Shown: positions 24,826-35,600 of the stretch, piece by piece | Layout of the letters: each line of letters starts with the position of its first letter | Position numbering within the stretch: position 1 is the first letter of the stretch | Assembly: GCF_900129495.1 (NCBI RefSeq) | Contig: NZ_FQVX01000002.1 | Location: forward strand, 1,054,001-1,118,000 | Direction of reading: 5' to 3' | From: Geodermatophilus nigrescens | GTDB taxonomy: Bacteria; Actinomycetota; Actinomycetes; Mycobacteriales; Geodermatophilaceae | Length of the DNA stretch: 64,000 nt | Notes under the pieces: model-generated | The model's database searches: none | Seen by the model: only the letters and a program-made list of their open reading frames with translations | What the model was told of the DNA's origin: nothing | Translations under genes and position numbers: made by a program

Positions 24826-27732
24826 GTGAGCGAAACGACCCCGTCCGCTTCGACGGTTCTCGACACGCAGGCGGAGTTCGAGCTGGAGGCCCGGCGCGTC
24901 AAGGTCGCACAGATCCTCGCCGCCCAGGCCAAGGACGCCGAGCGCACGGCCGAGATCGCGCACGTCGAGAGCGAGCGGGTGGAGCGGAGAACCGAGGCAC
25001 TCCAGCTGCTGCACGCGTTCTGGTCGACCGGCGATGCCGCCACCTTCGCGAGCGCCATGGAGCAGTGGTGTCGTCGGCCCGGCGCTTCGTTCGTCGGCCC
25101 GAACGGTCAGATGTTCCTCAAGCAGTTGGTGAGCGCCGGCGCCCCGGGTGAGAGCGCCGAGTTGCTCGCCGACGTCCTCAAAGCTCCCGAGGACGACGCA
25201 GGCGCCGTGGAGAAGTTCACCCGGCTGCTCACCTTCATCGAGAAGGTGCGGCAGGGCGGCCATCCTGCGCCGGCGCGCGCGCCCTTCTTGCTCTCGTACG
25301 TCTGGGCCCTGCAGGACCCGGACCGATGGCCAGTCGCCTGGACCAGCGCGCTCACTTCCTTGAGGTATCTCGGCTGGCTAAGCAAGAGCGATGACCCGAC
25401 CCGTGACTACCTGGATTTCGCGGAGCTGGTCCGCCAGCTGGGCAACCCGCAGGAGCTGGGACATGCGTTTTTCTGGTTCGAGAAGCACCGCTTCGTCGGT
25501 ATCAGCCCGCACCTGACCGAGCGCTGCCGGCGCGGTCGGGCCCTGAGCCAGCTCGTCGGCACCGACGGCCACTACCGCGACCCGGCGGTGCGCGAGGCCA
25601 GCCGGCTCAACGCCACGGCGATGGCCTATGAGCTCTGGCACGCGGTGACGGGCCTGAGCGCTGAGGTCGCCGCGGCACTGAAGCACGACGTCTCGGCCGC
25701 CGCCAACCCCGTCGACACCAAGACCCACCTCTACCGATGGTGGGCGTGGGCCTCGTGGCGGGTCACCTCCAGCCCCGCATCACTACGGCTCCACGCCACC
25801 GACCAGGGGCTCTGGATCGCGGTCAGCCCAGGGCACGGGCGGCAGGGCTGGTTCGAGGAGACCGGTCGGCTCGCCGAGAAGAAACTGCCGCTCGGCTACG
25901 AGTTCTTCCAGCTCCTCCCGTTCGACGACGACCCCGGCCGCATCATCCCAACGGGCCGGTCCTTCGCGGGCGGCGAGTTCCTGGTCGGCCGCGACGTACC
26001 GGACGACGTAGCGGCGGACCCAACAGCTTTCTGCCAGCTGGTAGTCCAGGTGGCATCTGATGTCGCATCACTGCTGAACAACTTTGCCGCCTTGCTCACC
26101 ACGGTGGCCGACGACGACACGGGGGTTGCCGCCCTCGAAGGGCCGATTCCGGAGGACGAACTCGGCTCCCTGGTCGCGGAGTTCCGCTCCACCCGGGGAT
26201 ACCCGACCGCCAAGGACGAGCAGGCCCGTATCAAGCAGTTGGAGTGGGCAGCCCAGCTCACCGATGAAGAGCTCGACGTCGCCGACCTCTCCGTCATCCG
26301 GCAGATCGTGAACTCCGGCTCCTACGGGGCTCCTGGACCGCAGTCGCGGCTCAACACCACGCTCAACGGCCTGGACGCGGCCGGACTGGAGGAGTTCTTC
26401 GCCTTAATCAGGGACCTGCTGTGGGGACCCGAGGCGTTGGAAGATCGGCTGGACCGGACCTTCGCCGACGCCAGCCGGTTCCCGGGGCTGGGCGAGTCGG
26501 TCCTGCTGAAGTTGCTGGCGGTGGCCCATCCCCAGCGGGTGGTGCCGGCGTTCCCGCTCAAGGGTGAGATGGGCAAGGCCAGGCTGATGCGCCTGGTCGG
26601 GCTCGCGCCGCCATCAACCACCCTGTCGCGCGGTGCGCAGCACGTGCAGGCCAACGACCGGTTGCGAGAGCTCCTGGAGCCGCACTTCCCCGGCGACACC
26701 TGGGCCCAGGGGCAGTTCCTCTACTGGCTGCGCACCCGACCCGAGGGGGCCGCGGAGCAGGTCGACGACGGCGACTCGATCGCGGCGCTTGCCGAGGAGC
26801 TACACCTGCCCACGGACTACCTCACCGAGGTCCGCGAGATGCTGCTGGAGAAGCGACAGCTGGTCTTCTTCGGCCCGCCCGGAACCGGAAAGACCTATGT
26901 GGCGCGCAAACTCGCCGCGCTCGTGGCGGGGGATCTCTCGCGAGTGCGCCTCGTCCAGTTCCATCCGAGCACGTCCTACGAGGACTTCTTCGAGGGCTAC
27001 CGGCCGGAGGTTTCGCCGGAGGGTCAGCTTGTCTACCGGCTCGTGCCGGGGCCGCTAGCCCGGCTCGCCGAGCAAGCCGCGCAGTCTCCGCACTTGCAGC
27101 ACGTGCTGGTGATCGACGAGATCAACCGCGCCAACCTGCCCAAGGTGCTGGGTGAGCTGCTGTTCCTGCTCGAGTACCGCGAGCAGCAGGCCTTCACCCT
27201 CTACCGGCCCGAAGAGCCGTTCGAGTTGCCAGCCAACCTCTTGGTGATCGGCACGATGAACACCGCCGACAGGTCGATCGCGCTGATCGACGCAGCGCTA
27301 CGACGACGATTCCAGTTCGTGCCCTTCTTCCCGAGCGAGCCGCCGCACGACGGCGTCCTCCGCTCGTGGTTGGAGCAGCGTCGGCCCGAGGCGGTCTGGG
27401 TGGCTGACCTGGTCGACCACGTGAACGCGCAGCTGGTCGACCTGCTCGGGGGTCCGCACCTGCAGATCGGCCCGAGCCACTTCTTCGACCCGGAGCTGTC
27501 GAGCAAGCGCGTGAAGCGCTCCTGGCAGTACAGCGTCCAGCCCTTCATCGAGGACCAGCTGTGGGGCCGCAACGACGAGCTGCTGCGCTTCGGATTTGAG
27601 CGAGCCGTGGCCAGCTCCGTCGCCGCTGGCGGAGCGGCCCCGCCTGACTGGACCTCCCCTCTCGCCGCGGCCGCCGCTGCGTCCGAGGATGACGACGCCG
27701 CGTCGACCGGCGGCACCGAGCCCGGCCGGTGA
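24826..27732 (+). CDS. mcrB: McrB-like AAA+ GTPase of a type IV restriction system
   Basis: A 968-aa protein. The C-terminal AAA+ motor is typical of McrB: Walker A G683-P-P-G-T-G-K-T690, then QFHPSTSYEDFFEGYRP and Walker B LVIDEINRANLPKVLGE (D764, E765). The NTADRSIALIDAALRRRF block with its Arg finger follows. McrB hydrolyses GTP and moves McrC along DNA that carries modified cytosine. The N-terminal 580 residues begin with a charged coiled coil (about 10-55) and contain no recognised DNA-binding domain, so the recognised modification cannot be predicted. The protein is much longer than E. coli McrB. It overlaps mcrC by 4 nt and probably starts leaderless. Confidence 0.88.
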   Translation: MSETTPSASTVLDTQAEFELEARRVKVAQILAAQAKDAERTAEIAHVESERVERRTEALQLLHAFWSTGDAATFASAMEQWCRRPGASFVGPNGQMFLKQLVSAGAPGESAELLADVLKAPEDDAGAVEKFTRLLTFIEKVRQGGHPAPARAPFLLSYVWALQDPDRWPVAWTSALTSLRYLGWLSKSDDPTRDYLDFAELVRQLGNPQELGHAFFWFEKHRFVGISPHLTERCRRGRALSQLVGTDGHYRDPAVREASRLNATAMAYELWHAVTGLSAEVAAALKHDVSAAANPVDTKTHLYRWWAWASWRVTSSPASLRLHATDQGLWIAVSPGHGRQGWFEETGRLAEKKLPLGYEFFQLLPFDDDPGRIIPTGRSFAGGEFLVGRDVPDDVAADPTAFCQLVVQVASDVASLLNNFAALLTTVADDDTGVAALEGPIPEDELGSLVAEFRSTRGYPTAKDEQARIKQLEWAAQLTDEELDVADLSVIRQIVNSGSYGAPGPQSRLNTTLNGLDAAGLEEFFALIRDLLWGPEALEDRLDRTFADASRFPGLGESVLLKLLAVAHPQRVVPAFPLKGEMGKARLMRLVGLAPPSTTLSRGAQHVQANDRLRELLEPHFPGDTWAQGQFLYWLRTRPEGAAEQVDDGDSIAALAEELHLPTDYLTEVREMLLEKRQLVFFGPPGTGKTYVARKLAALVAGDLSRVRLVQFHPSTSYEDFFEGYRPEVSPEGQLVYRLVPGPLARLAEQAAQSPHLQHVLVIDEINRANLPKVLGELLFLLEYREQQAFTLYRPEEPFELPANLLVIGTMNTADRSIALIDAALRRRFQFVPFFPSEPPHDGVLRSWLEQRRPEAVWVADLVDHVNAQLVDLLGGPHLQIGPSHFFDPELSSKRVKRSWQYSVQPFIEDQLWGRNDELLRFGFERAVASSVAAGGAAPPDWTSPLAAAAAASEDDDAASTGGTEPGR

Positions 27733-28934
27733 CCGCGCCGGTCCTGGAGCTCGCCGAGTACGAGTCCCGCGAACTGCCGCTGACCCAGGAGACGGTCAGG
27801 CATCTACTCACGACAAGCTCTCGCGCGGTCGCCGTCGCTCCGACGTCCACAGCCGGAAGGTGGCGACTGACCGCCTCGTCACAGGTCGGCACCCTCGCCG
27901 TCCCCGGATTGCACGTGCTCATCCGCCCGAAGGTGGGCATCGCAAACGTGCTCGCTCTGCTGGACGACGGCCTACCCACCGATGCGCTGCTGTCCCAGGA
28001 CGTCGGCCTGGCGACCGCCCCCGAGCTGCTTCCGGTATTCGCCGAGTTCTTCACCCGGTCGACACTCCGGGCAATCAGCCGCGGCCTGGTGCGGCGGTAC
28101 CGCGAGCACGAGGACGTGCTGGTCGCTCCGCGTGGGCGTATCGACTTCACGGCGCAGATGCGCCGGGCCACCACCCCAAGCCCGCTGGCGTGCCGGTTCG
28201 ACGAGTTCACCACCGACGTGCCGGAAAACCAGCTCCTGCTGGGCATGGTCGAGCGGCTCCTCGGGGTGGCTGACATTCCTCCGCGCGTGCGGAGGATGCT
28301 GCGCTCACTGCGCAGTCGGTTCGAAGAGGTTGCCCCTGCCAGGCCACTCCCGGCGGACTTCGATCGAATCACGCTGACTCGGCTCACCGAGCACTACCGC
28401 GGTCCGCTACGGCTGGCCCGGCTCATAGCCGAGAACCTCTCGCTGCGTGACACGCTCGGTTCCACCGCCGTGAGCTCATTCCTGCTCGACATGCCGCGCG
28501 TCTACGAAGATTTCGTCACCCGACGGCTCGCCCGTGCGCTGCGGGGACGGCTGGACGTCGCGGCGCAGGTCGGGACCTGGCTTGGCGAAGGCCGGCAGGT
28601 GCCCATTCGACCGGACCTCGTCTTCTCCAACGGTCGGACACCGGTCTTCGTGGGCGACGTGAAATACAAGGTCGCGCCGTTGGGCGTGGCTCGAAGCAGC
28701 GACTACTACCAGCTGCTCGCGTACTGCCAGACGCTCGGTCTGGCCCAGGGTGTCCTGATCTACGCGCAGTCCGACAACGAACCTCCTGCCTCTGCAGTGA
28801 CGGTGAGGCATTCCGGCCCCCGCTTGCACACCTACCGCCTAGACATTGGCGGACGCCCGGAGGAGCTCGACCAGGCGATCGATCGCCTAGCCCGCTGGAT
28901 CAGCGGTCACGCAACCGTGCCCACGCCCCGATGA
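27729..28934 (+). CDS. mcrC: McrC-like nuclease subunit
   Basis: A 401-aa protein whose GTG start lies within the mcrB stop (GTGA), so translation is coupled. The N-terminal part matches the McrC beta-rich region (VGTLAVPGLHVLIRPKVG). The nuclease core is visible as R-P-D296-L-V-F followed by V-G-D310-V-K312-Y-K, a PD-(D/E)xK variant. Downstream, DYYQLLAYCQTLGLAQGVLIY carries the conserved Gln. In McrBC systems this subunit makes the double-strand break once McrB has found modified sites. It converges on the DISARM locus. Confidence 0.88.
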   Translation: MTAPVLELAEYESRELPLTQETVRHLLTTSSRAVAVAPTSTAGRWRLTASSQVGTLAVPGLHVLIRPKVGIANVLALLDDGLPTDALLSQDVGLATAPELLPVFAEFFTRSTLRAISRGLVRRYREHEDVLVAPRGRIDFTAQMRRATTPSPLACRFDEFTTDVPENQLLLGMVERLLGVADIPPRVRRMLRSLRSRFEEVAPARPLPADFDRITLTRLTEHYRGPLRLARLIAENLSLRDTLGSTAVSSFLLDMPRVYEDFVTRRLARALRGRLDVAAQVGTWLGEGRQVPIRPDLVFSNGRTPVFVGDVKYKVAPLGVARSSDYYQLLAYCQTLGLAQGVLIYAQSDNEPPASAVTVRHSGPRLHTYRLDIGGRPEELDQAIDRLARWISGHATVPTPR

Positions 28935-29007
28935 TGCACCTGAGCTCTGCCCGTTACAGGTACCCAGTTCACTGGAGCCGACCTTTCGACGCCTGCAACT
29001 CCGCCTC

Positions 29008-29607
29008 TTAGGGCTCGGGAACGTAGCCCTCACTTGTCCAGATCCTGAGGCGCACGGCCAACTCCGCGGCAGAATTGGTACATTCGGTGGCTGCCGCGAA
29101 GACCTGACCTGGGCTGGCATTCAACTCCATCCCATCGCTAGCGCGGATCCCGAGAGCAGCAAGTTCCGGCAGTTCAGGTCCGAACGAGATCGTGATGCTC
29201 CCGTCGTACTCGAAGCCGTGAGTGACGCGGAACTTTGGCGCCTCGCGCAGCGCACGCCAGAGGTCAACCCCTTCGCCTACGACATCAATTTCACGCGAGA
29301 AGTTCCTAATTGCCTGACCTCCGCCTCTGACGGGCAAGATCTCGGCACGCAGACGCCGGCTAATCTCGCGGCCTGAGAACAGGCGAGCGTCGATGTCGAA
29401 CTCAGACTGCAGAATTGACGCTGTCTGGTCAAGTTGGAGCTGTGCCAGGATCAGGAGGCCCGCGGCCGCCCAGTCGGTTTCAGGCCGCTCGCCATACGGC
29501 TCGTCGGGGCGCAAGTCAAGCGCCAACTCCCAGGTCTCGAGCGCCTGCTCTGCGAAGCGCTCACGCCCAACTTTGATGACGGCCGGAACATCGTCAAACC
29601 AGCCCAC
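29008..29607 (-). CDS. hypothetical protein downstream of DISARM
   Basis: A 199-aa protein; GTG 29607. No family was recognised. It has a helical N-terminal half (RFAEQALETWELALDL, LLILAQLQLDQTASIL) and a beta-rich second half (GFEYDGSITISFGPELPELAAL). Its base composition is AT-richer than the core genome, like the next gene upstream, which suggests later arrival. It is the last gene on the minus strand behind DISARM and is preceded by a 14-bp palindrome. It may be a defence accessory or an unrelated passenger. Confidence 0.6.
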   Translation of the reverse strand: MGWFDDVPAVIKVGRERFAEQALETWELALDLRPDEPYGERPETDWAAAGLLILAQLQLDQTASILQSEFDIDARLFSGREISRRLRAEILPVRGGGQAIRNFSREIDVVGEGVDLWRALREAPKFRVTHGFEYDGSITISFGPELPELAALGIRASDGMELNASPGQVFAAATECTNSAAELAVRLRIWTSEGYVPEP

Positions 29608-29617
29608 GTCAACGCCC

Positions 29618-29631
29618 CATATCGCGATATG
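29618..29631. promoter_or_regulatory. 14-bp perfect palindrome upstream of the gene starting at 29607
   Basis: CATATCGCGATATG is fully self-complementary and AT-rich against a GC-rich background. It ends 11 nt before the minus-strand GTG at 29607, where a dimeric regulator could block translation or transcription of that gene. Confidence 0.4.
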
Positions 29632-29685
29632 AACAGTACGTAAGACTGCTGGACGAGTTAGTTGTCGCGCTAGTGAACGACTTCA

Positions 29686-29922
29686 CTAATCACCTTCACC
29701 GAAGGTCTGCCTGATGTACGCAGCAAGTCGAAGGGCAGCGCTTCGGTCGAACTGCAGTGTCTGGCTCACCTTCTTTTCTCGTTGCCGATAGTCAGACCCA
29801 AAGGTGCTGACCTGCAGATAGGTAGCGCCCTCCTCCCTGATCGCCCGCACTTCACAGTCAACCTCGGTGGGGTGCACCCGCCCACCTTCGTTGACCCAGT
29901 CCATGGACCTGATAATTGCCAA
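29686..29922 (-). CDS. small conserved hypothetical protein after drmC
   Basis: A 78-aa protein starting ATG 29922. The core HPTEVDCEVRAIREEG, LQVSTFGSDYRQ and KKVSQTLQFD is a pattern I recall from a widespread family of small uncharacterised bacterial proteins, some labelled formyltransferase in databases without good reason. It lies 57 nt after drmC on the same strand and could be the last gene of the DISARM transcript. A role in DISARM has not been described. Base composition is lower in GC than the core genome. Confidence 0.65.
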   Translation of the reverse strand: MAIIRSMDWVNEGGRVHPTEVDCEVRAIREEGATYLQVSTFGSDYRQREKKVSQTLQFDRSAALRLAAYIRQTFGEGD

Positions 29923-29979
29923 TTATTCCTCCCGTTCGACTGATGCGCGGAGCTGCTCATGTGTCGCTCATTCTGGCGG

Positions 29980-30747
29980 TCACTCGCGGATGAGCACTCC
30001 ACCGATAAGCAGACTTTCGAGGTGCTTGCCCAGACGGACGGCATAGTCGCTATCTCGGATCAACAGTCCCGCCTCGAGGTTGTCACCGGCCGCCTTCTCA
30101 CTGAGGTTTGCACTCGTGATGAGCACGGTCTCTTCGTCTGCGATCGCGATTTTCGCGTGCAATGAGGTCCAGCCAGCAGGGCGCTGGCTTTTCGGCCACC
30201 GAAGACGTCGAACGAGGAGGCCGGCAAGGGCAACGGCTGGGTCCTGCTTGAAGTGAGGGGAACCGTCGCGGGGATCCTCGGCGAGCACCGTGACGTCCAC
30301 ACCGCGCGCAAGCGCCGCTTGCAAGGCTGCCTTTAGCTCGGCGTACATCGACAGTGAGTAGGTCACGAGCACGAGGGAGCGCTGGGTACCGTTGATGAGG
30401 TCGATGAGCACCTGGTCGGTACGCCGGGCGTGAACGTGTGCGCTGCCCGGGCCGCTGAGCACCAGCTCCATGCCTTGCTCGCGACGCGCTAGGTCGTGTG
30501 CGTAGGCCGCGCCCGCGAGCACCGCACCAAGCTCGGAACCGGGGACATGCGGGTTCTGCACCCACACGGCAAGCAGCCGCTTGACTACCGCGAGGGCATG
30601 CGGGGTCTTAACGACGGCCAGCACGACCTCGGCGCCCGCTGGGCTGTCGTGCTCGGAGAGCGCATCTGCGACGGCGCGGGCATGTGCCGGGGCGAGCTCC
30701 CGGCCGAGCTCAGCACATGCCCGAATGAGTGCCAATCCGAGTGACAT
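29980..30747 (-). CDS. drmC: DISARM phospholipase D-like protein DrmC
   Basis: A 255-aa protein; ATG 30747, one nt after the drmB stop. The C-terminal part has a single HKD motif, SLHAKIAIADEETVLITSANLS (His near 196, Lys near 198, Asn near 213), preceded by the LVLVTYSLSMYAELKAALQ segment of a PLD fold. One HKD motif means it would act as a dimer, possibly as a nuclease. In the characterised Bacillus class 2 system drmC was not strictly needed for protection; its role in class 1 is unclear. It is the fifth DISARM gene in the canonical order. Confidence 0.88.
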   Translation of the reverse strand: MSLGLALIRACAELGRELAPAHARAVADALSEHDSPAGAEVVLAVVKTPHALAVVKRLLAVWVQNPHVPGSELGAVLAGAAYAHDLARREQGMELVLSGPGSAHVHARRTDQVLIDLINGTQRSLVLVTYSLSMYAELKAALQAALARGVDVTVLAEDPRDGSPHFKQDPAVALAGLLVRRLRWPKSQRPAGWTSLHAKIAIADEETVLITSANLSEKAAGDNLEAGLLIRDSDYAVRLGKHLESLLIGGVLIRE

Positions 30748-30748
30748 G

Positions 30749-32671
30749 TCAGACCGAGGCCGGCAGGCCGCCGAGGTGCGTCAGCAGGTCGAGCTTCGGC
30801 TCCTCGGGATCCAGGGGGACGATCAGCCGGCGGTCCAGGAAGCGGTTGCCTCGCTGGCAGCTCGTCTCGGAGGCGAAGGTGCAGGCGTGGCAGGCCGCGC
30901 CGTGCAGGGAGTCCTCGGTCTCGCTGGGGCGGTAGTCGCCGCAGAGTGGGTCGCTGGAGCAACGCCGAGCATTGCTGAAGGCGGCGCGCAACAGCCGGCC
31001 GAGCTCGGCCGGCTGGGCGAGACGCACCAGACCACCGAGCGTTCCCTCGCTGTCGCTGGCGGCCGTGTACAGCAGGATCCCCGCCTCGTCGCGCCCCTCA
31101 CGCGTCGTGCCGTAGATGCGCTCGGTGATGCTGGCGCTGCTGTAGCCGCACTCCAGGGCGATCTCGCGGATGAGCAGGTGGCTGAGGGTGTGCAGAAGCA
31201 GGTACCGGTCGCCGGGCCAGTAGTCGTCGTGCGGACCGTCCAGAGCGCGGTTGACGCGCCACTGGCGGTGCGCCCTGCGGAGGTTGGCCATGTGCTGGCT
31301 CGCCTCAGCGACGGCCTCCCATGCCTGCAGCGTGCCCGTGTCGAGCTGCAGGAAGATCCCTTCGCCGCGGGTGACGGCCGCGGGGACCCAGGTCGGCTTG
31401 CCACTGCGCGTCATGGGGGCGCGCTTGACGTTGTCGCCGTCGACCTCCCCGTACTCGGGGGCGTCGATGCGGGTGAAACCGAGCAGCGCCTTCGTCTCCC
31501 GTAGCCGCGTCACCGCGACGACGCGAGTCAGCAGCGCCTCCCAGCCTGGGGGAACGTGACCGACGATCCGGGCCTCGTAGTCGGCGTCGCCCTTCTTGGC
31601 ACTGCCCGGGTCGACGAGGGCGTGGTACTCGCGGGCGGTGAGGTCCTCGGGCTCCGCGGGGACGTCGTCCTGACGCTTGGCGATCTCGCTCCACACGTCG
31701 TCCAGGTCCAGGTCCCTGAACGGCCTCAGGTCGTCCGCGTACTTGACCGCGGAGCCGAGCTCAGCACGGTCGGCGACGCCCGCGAGCTTCGGCCAGTGCT
31801 TGGTCACGAGCTCGCTCAGGACGTTGCCCTGATCCGGGATGTAGAGCGCACGGGCCAGCACGCTGAACCACTGGTTGCTGGCACCCAGCACCATGGCCCG
31901 GACCGTCTTGCCGCAGCCCTCATCCGCGAATTTGCCGAGGTGTGGGTGCCGGCCACGGCACAGCGGCAGGACCTCGTTCCACCACTCAGAGTGGTGCTTG
32001 AGGGCGTCGCGCATGGTGCGCTTGGCGCCGCAGGAGCAGTAGATGCTGATCGCCGAGCCGGCGTTGAGGCCGGGGTCGTGGAACTCGAGTTTGCCGTCGA
32101 CGCCCTTGCTGCAGTCCTTACCGCGGTGGACGTACTCGTTGTAGGGGAACTCGTCGAGGTGGCCGTCCTTGCACGCGAGCACGAAGCGAGCCGGGATCGC
32201 GCTGGGCTTGACCTTCGACTGCCTGGCCTGCGGGCAGTTTTCGTGGACAAACCGCGCCTCGTCCGGCTTGTACGGGTTGTTGTTGCGATAGAGGAATGCG
32301 CCGCTGCTGCCGTCGCCGGCCAGCGGGTGCAGCAGGCTGCACCGGCTGCAGCGCATCCACCGCGGGAAGGGGGTGACAGGCACACCGACGCGCGCGTGGT
32401 CACCGGTGGGCTTCTCCCCCGGTTTCCGCTCGAGGAACGGCGCCGGCTTCAATGCCTCGACCTGCCGCCCGAGGACCGCTCGCACGTTCCGGAGCAACCG
32501 CGGCTCGGTCAGGTCGGTGAGCTGGCTCTTGTTGTGGTCCCAGTAGTCGAGCCCGCGGACGATCACGCTCATGTTGGGCAGGTCGACGAGCGCCCCGACG
32601 CCACCGGTGAACAGGAGGGCGTTGGGTCGCTCGGTGCCGACCCGGATCATCTGCTTGTCGTCGGTGCTCAC
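30749..32671 (-). CDS. drmB: DISARM protein DrmB (DUF1998 family)
   Basis: A 640-aa protein starting GTG 32671 inside the drmA stop (GTGA). It has several paired cysteines likely to bind zinc: MRCSRCSLLHPL, CKDGHLDEFP, IYCSCGAKRTM and, near the C-terminus, ACHACTFASETSC. The C-terminal block (YLLLHTLSHLLIREIALECGYSSASITERIYG) is the DUF1998 signature. DrmB forms a complex with the helicase DrmA; published work describes DrmAB as a DNA-sensing core activated by 5' overhang DNA. Length and position match class 1 operons. Confidence 0.92.
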   Translation of the reverse strand: MSTDDKQMIRVGTERPNALLFTGGVGALVDLPNMSVIVRGLDYWDHNKSQLTDLTEPRLLRNVRAVLGRQVEALKPAPFLERKPGEKPTGDHARVGVPVTPFPRWMRCSRCSLLHPLAGDGSSGAFLYRNNNPYKPDEARFVHENCPQARQSKVKPSAIPARFVLACKDGHLDEFPYNEYVHRGKDCSKGVDGKLEFHDPGLNAGSAISIYCSCGAKRTMRDALKHHSEWWNEVLPLCRGRHPHLGKFADEGCGKTVRAMVLGASNQWFSVLARALYIPDQGNVLSELVTKHWPKLAGVADRAELGSAVKYADDLRPFRDLDLDDVWSEIAKRQDDVPAEPEDLTAREYHALVDPGSAKKGDADYEARIVGHVPPGWEALLTRVVAVTRLRETKALLGFTRIDAPEYGEVDGDNVKRAPMTRSGKPTWVPAAVTRGEGIFLQLDTGTLQAWEAVAEASQHMANLRRAHRQWRVNRALDGPHDDYWPGDRYLLLHTLSHLLIREIALECGYSSASITERIYGTTREGRDEAGILLYTAASDSEGTLGGLVRLAQPAELGRLLRAAFSNARRCSSDPLCGDYRPSETEDSLHGAACHACTFASETSCQRGNRFLDRRLIVPLDPEEPKLDLLTHLGGLPASV

Positions 32672-35600
32672 AGAGCCGGCTCCCCGACAGGAGCAGCGGC
32701 GACGAGGGGCCGAGCGGCCACCTGCCCCACCTCGTCGAGCCCACCCTTGGCACTCAGCAGCACGTCGTCGTCCTCGTCCTCATCGTCGTCCCTTGGCTCA
32801 TCGGTGGCGGGCTTCTCGGCCTTGTCCTGCGGTGGGCCGTACGACCAACCGGGGCTGCCGGCGATCTCCGGTGCCGGGACGTCGACGATGAGGTTGATCT
32901 CCGGCTCCACCTCGCGCAGTGACCAACCGACGCTGAACTCGTCCCACCTCGTCGGGCTGGACACCAGCAGCGGGTGCTGGGTGTCGCCCTGCTTGCGGTA
33001 TGTCAGGCCACCCGCCTCCAGCGTCTTGCGGCGGTACACCCACTCGTCGAGCAGCGTGTTCGCCTGCCGGCGCACACGGACGCCGACCGCCGGGTCACCG
33101 GTGACGTACTCGGCGCGGCGCGCCACCACCTCGACGGCGTGGGCGACGTCTGCCGCGGTCCGGTGATCGGGCACCTTGTGCGCTCCGCCCTCGGACTCGA
33201 ACTCGGGACGCAGGTGACGGACCAGCGCGACGAGGACGGCCGCCAGACCCCGGTCGAGCGCCCGGTCGGCGAAGGGGGTCACCGACAGCGCCTCGACCTT
33301 CGCGTACGCGGTCTCGTGGAAGTGCGCGAACGTCTCGAAGTGCGCCAGATCCCGTGGCCGGGCCCAGTTGTAAATAACCGTCACCAGCCCCGGCCGCTTG
33401 GGGTCTCGGCCGACGCGGGACGAGGCCTGGATGTACTCGGCGCTGTTCTTCGGCTGCCCGGTGACGACCATCAGGCCGAGCCGGGCGACGTCCACACCGA
33501 CCTGGAGCATGCTGGTCGCGAGCAGCACGTCGATCGGCCGCTCCGAGAACGCCCGGGCACCGACGGCGGCGGCGTAGGCCTCCTCCGCGGCCTTCTTGGC
33601 CTTCCCGGTCGCCTCCCTGCGGGCCTTGGCCAGCGCCACGACGTTCTGGTGAGCAGCGGTGCTGTCGAGAGCGGTGACGAACTCGTTGGCCGCGGACGAC
33701 AACGCCAAGGCGATGTCCGCGGAGTTGATCCGGCTGGTCAGCTCGGTGAGGACCAGCGGGGTCGAGCGGTTGGACAGCCCCCGGCGGCTCAATCGCCGGA
33801 CACGGCGCGTGATGTCGTCCTCGACCATCCGGCGCATCCCGGCGAGCTCCACCGTGCTGCTGAAGTAGTCGACGAGGGTCATGTACGGATCGGCCGGGTT
33901 CTTGCCGTTCCCGTCGTGCTTGTCGAACTCGGTCTGCGCAGCCCCCAGCAGGATCTGAGCGACCCGGATCTGGACCTGCTTGACCCGCACCCCGTGCGCG
34001 CACACACCGACGTACCGCCGGCCGGGCCGCTCGTCACTGACCGGGATCTGCTCAGAGAAGAATGTGTCCCCGGCGTCGAACAGCGGCGGCGGGAACACCG
34101 CGGTGTCGCGGGCAAAAAGAGCGTGTACCTGGCTGTCCGCGCGACGCACCGTTGCGGTCGAGGCCACGACCTTGGGGCGGGTCCGGACGCCGTTGACGGT
34201 CCAGGTAGCAAGCTCGTCGACGACGGTCTCGTACAGCCCCACCATCGTCCCCAGCGCACCGGAGATCAGGTGCAGCTCGTCCTGGATGATGAGGTCCGGC
34301 GGCCGAAGCGCCGTGCACTCCCGGGGATGCGCGGTCGGCCACTCCTTCTTGGCCGGGTGAACGCTCTTGCAGCCCACCTTGTCGGCCATGTCCGGGTGCC
34401 GGTATCCGTGCCGTTCACAGCGGCTACGGACCCGACCGAACAGCAGGGCGGTCTGCCCGTTGAGGGGGAGCTGGGCGAACTTGTCGACCGTGCCGATGAC
34501 CAGCGTGGGCGCCAGCCGGTAGACCTCCTCGTCGACGGTGACGACCGGCAGGCCCTCGCGGTACTGGGCGCTCTGCTTCCTGCCGAAGGCGCACAGCCCG
34601 TCCGGGTCGGCGCAGTAGAGCAGGACCCGGCGCTGGTCGTCGTCGCACTCGGCGTTCTTCGCCAAGATCGGCAGCGCGCACCACGGGCAGGTCACCAGCT
34701 GCACCGGGTTGCCCTGCGCGCTCGACCCGAGCTTGTCCTTGGCCGCCTCGACGGCTTCCTTGGCCTGGTCGTACCAGTTCGGCGAGACGCCGGAGCCGAC
34801 CCAGAGGCCGATCCGGAAGGGCTCGTCGCCCCAGGGATTGACGAAGTCCGGCTCAGTCTTGGCGCGGGCAGCGGCGTCGCGACGGCGCTTCTCCGCCGCG
34901 CAGACGAGCGCCGCGGCGCGCTGGAACTGCTGGGCCGTCAGCAGCCGCAACGTGTAGCGCATAAGAACGGCGACGCCGGCGCCGCCGTCCCGCGCATCAG
35001 CGCCATCCCCGACGACTCCCTGCAGCCGCCGGATGGCGAAGGTGAAGGCGGTCAGACCGAGGTAGGCCTCGGTCTTGCCACCGCCGGTCGGGAAGAACAG
35101 CAGGTCGAGCAAGCCGTTGCCCTCATCGGCGCCAGGAAGGCTCCGCTCCACATGGGCAGGATCGACCAGCGACGGCAGGTTCAGCAGAACGAACGCCAGC
35201 TGGAACGGCCGCCACGAGCGCTGCTCAGGGCGGTCGGTCTCCTTGAGGAGCTCACCGATCGGCTGCTCAGGGCTCGTCCGGAGGGCGGCAACCTCGGTCC
35301 GCTGCCGCTGATCGGCCATGACGAGGTTGGCGAACTGCCACGCCTGCCATGCCTGCGCACCCCGCGGGGAGTCCTCGCCCAGGAGGTCGAGTCCTGCCTG
35401 CATGCGCGCCGCGATCTTCCGCGCGGCCGTGAGGTTCGTCTTCGCCGGCTGCTGATGCCGCGCCAGCGTCGGGTCCTTCTCGATTCGCTCAGCCTGCTGC
35501 TCGAGCCACGTCGCGTAGCCGCTCGCCAGAGGGGCGAGCGAGCGGAGCACCTCGGCCTTGTCGGCGGTCCCGAGCCAGCGCATGTCGAGCTGGAGTCCGG

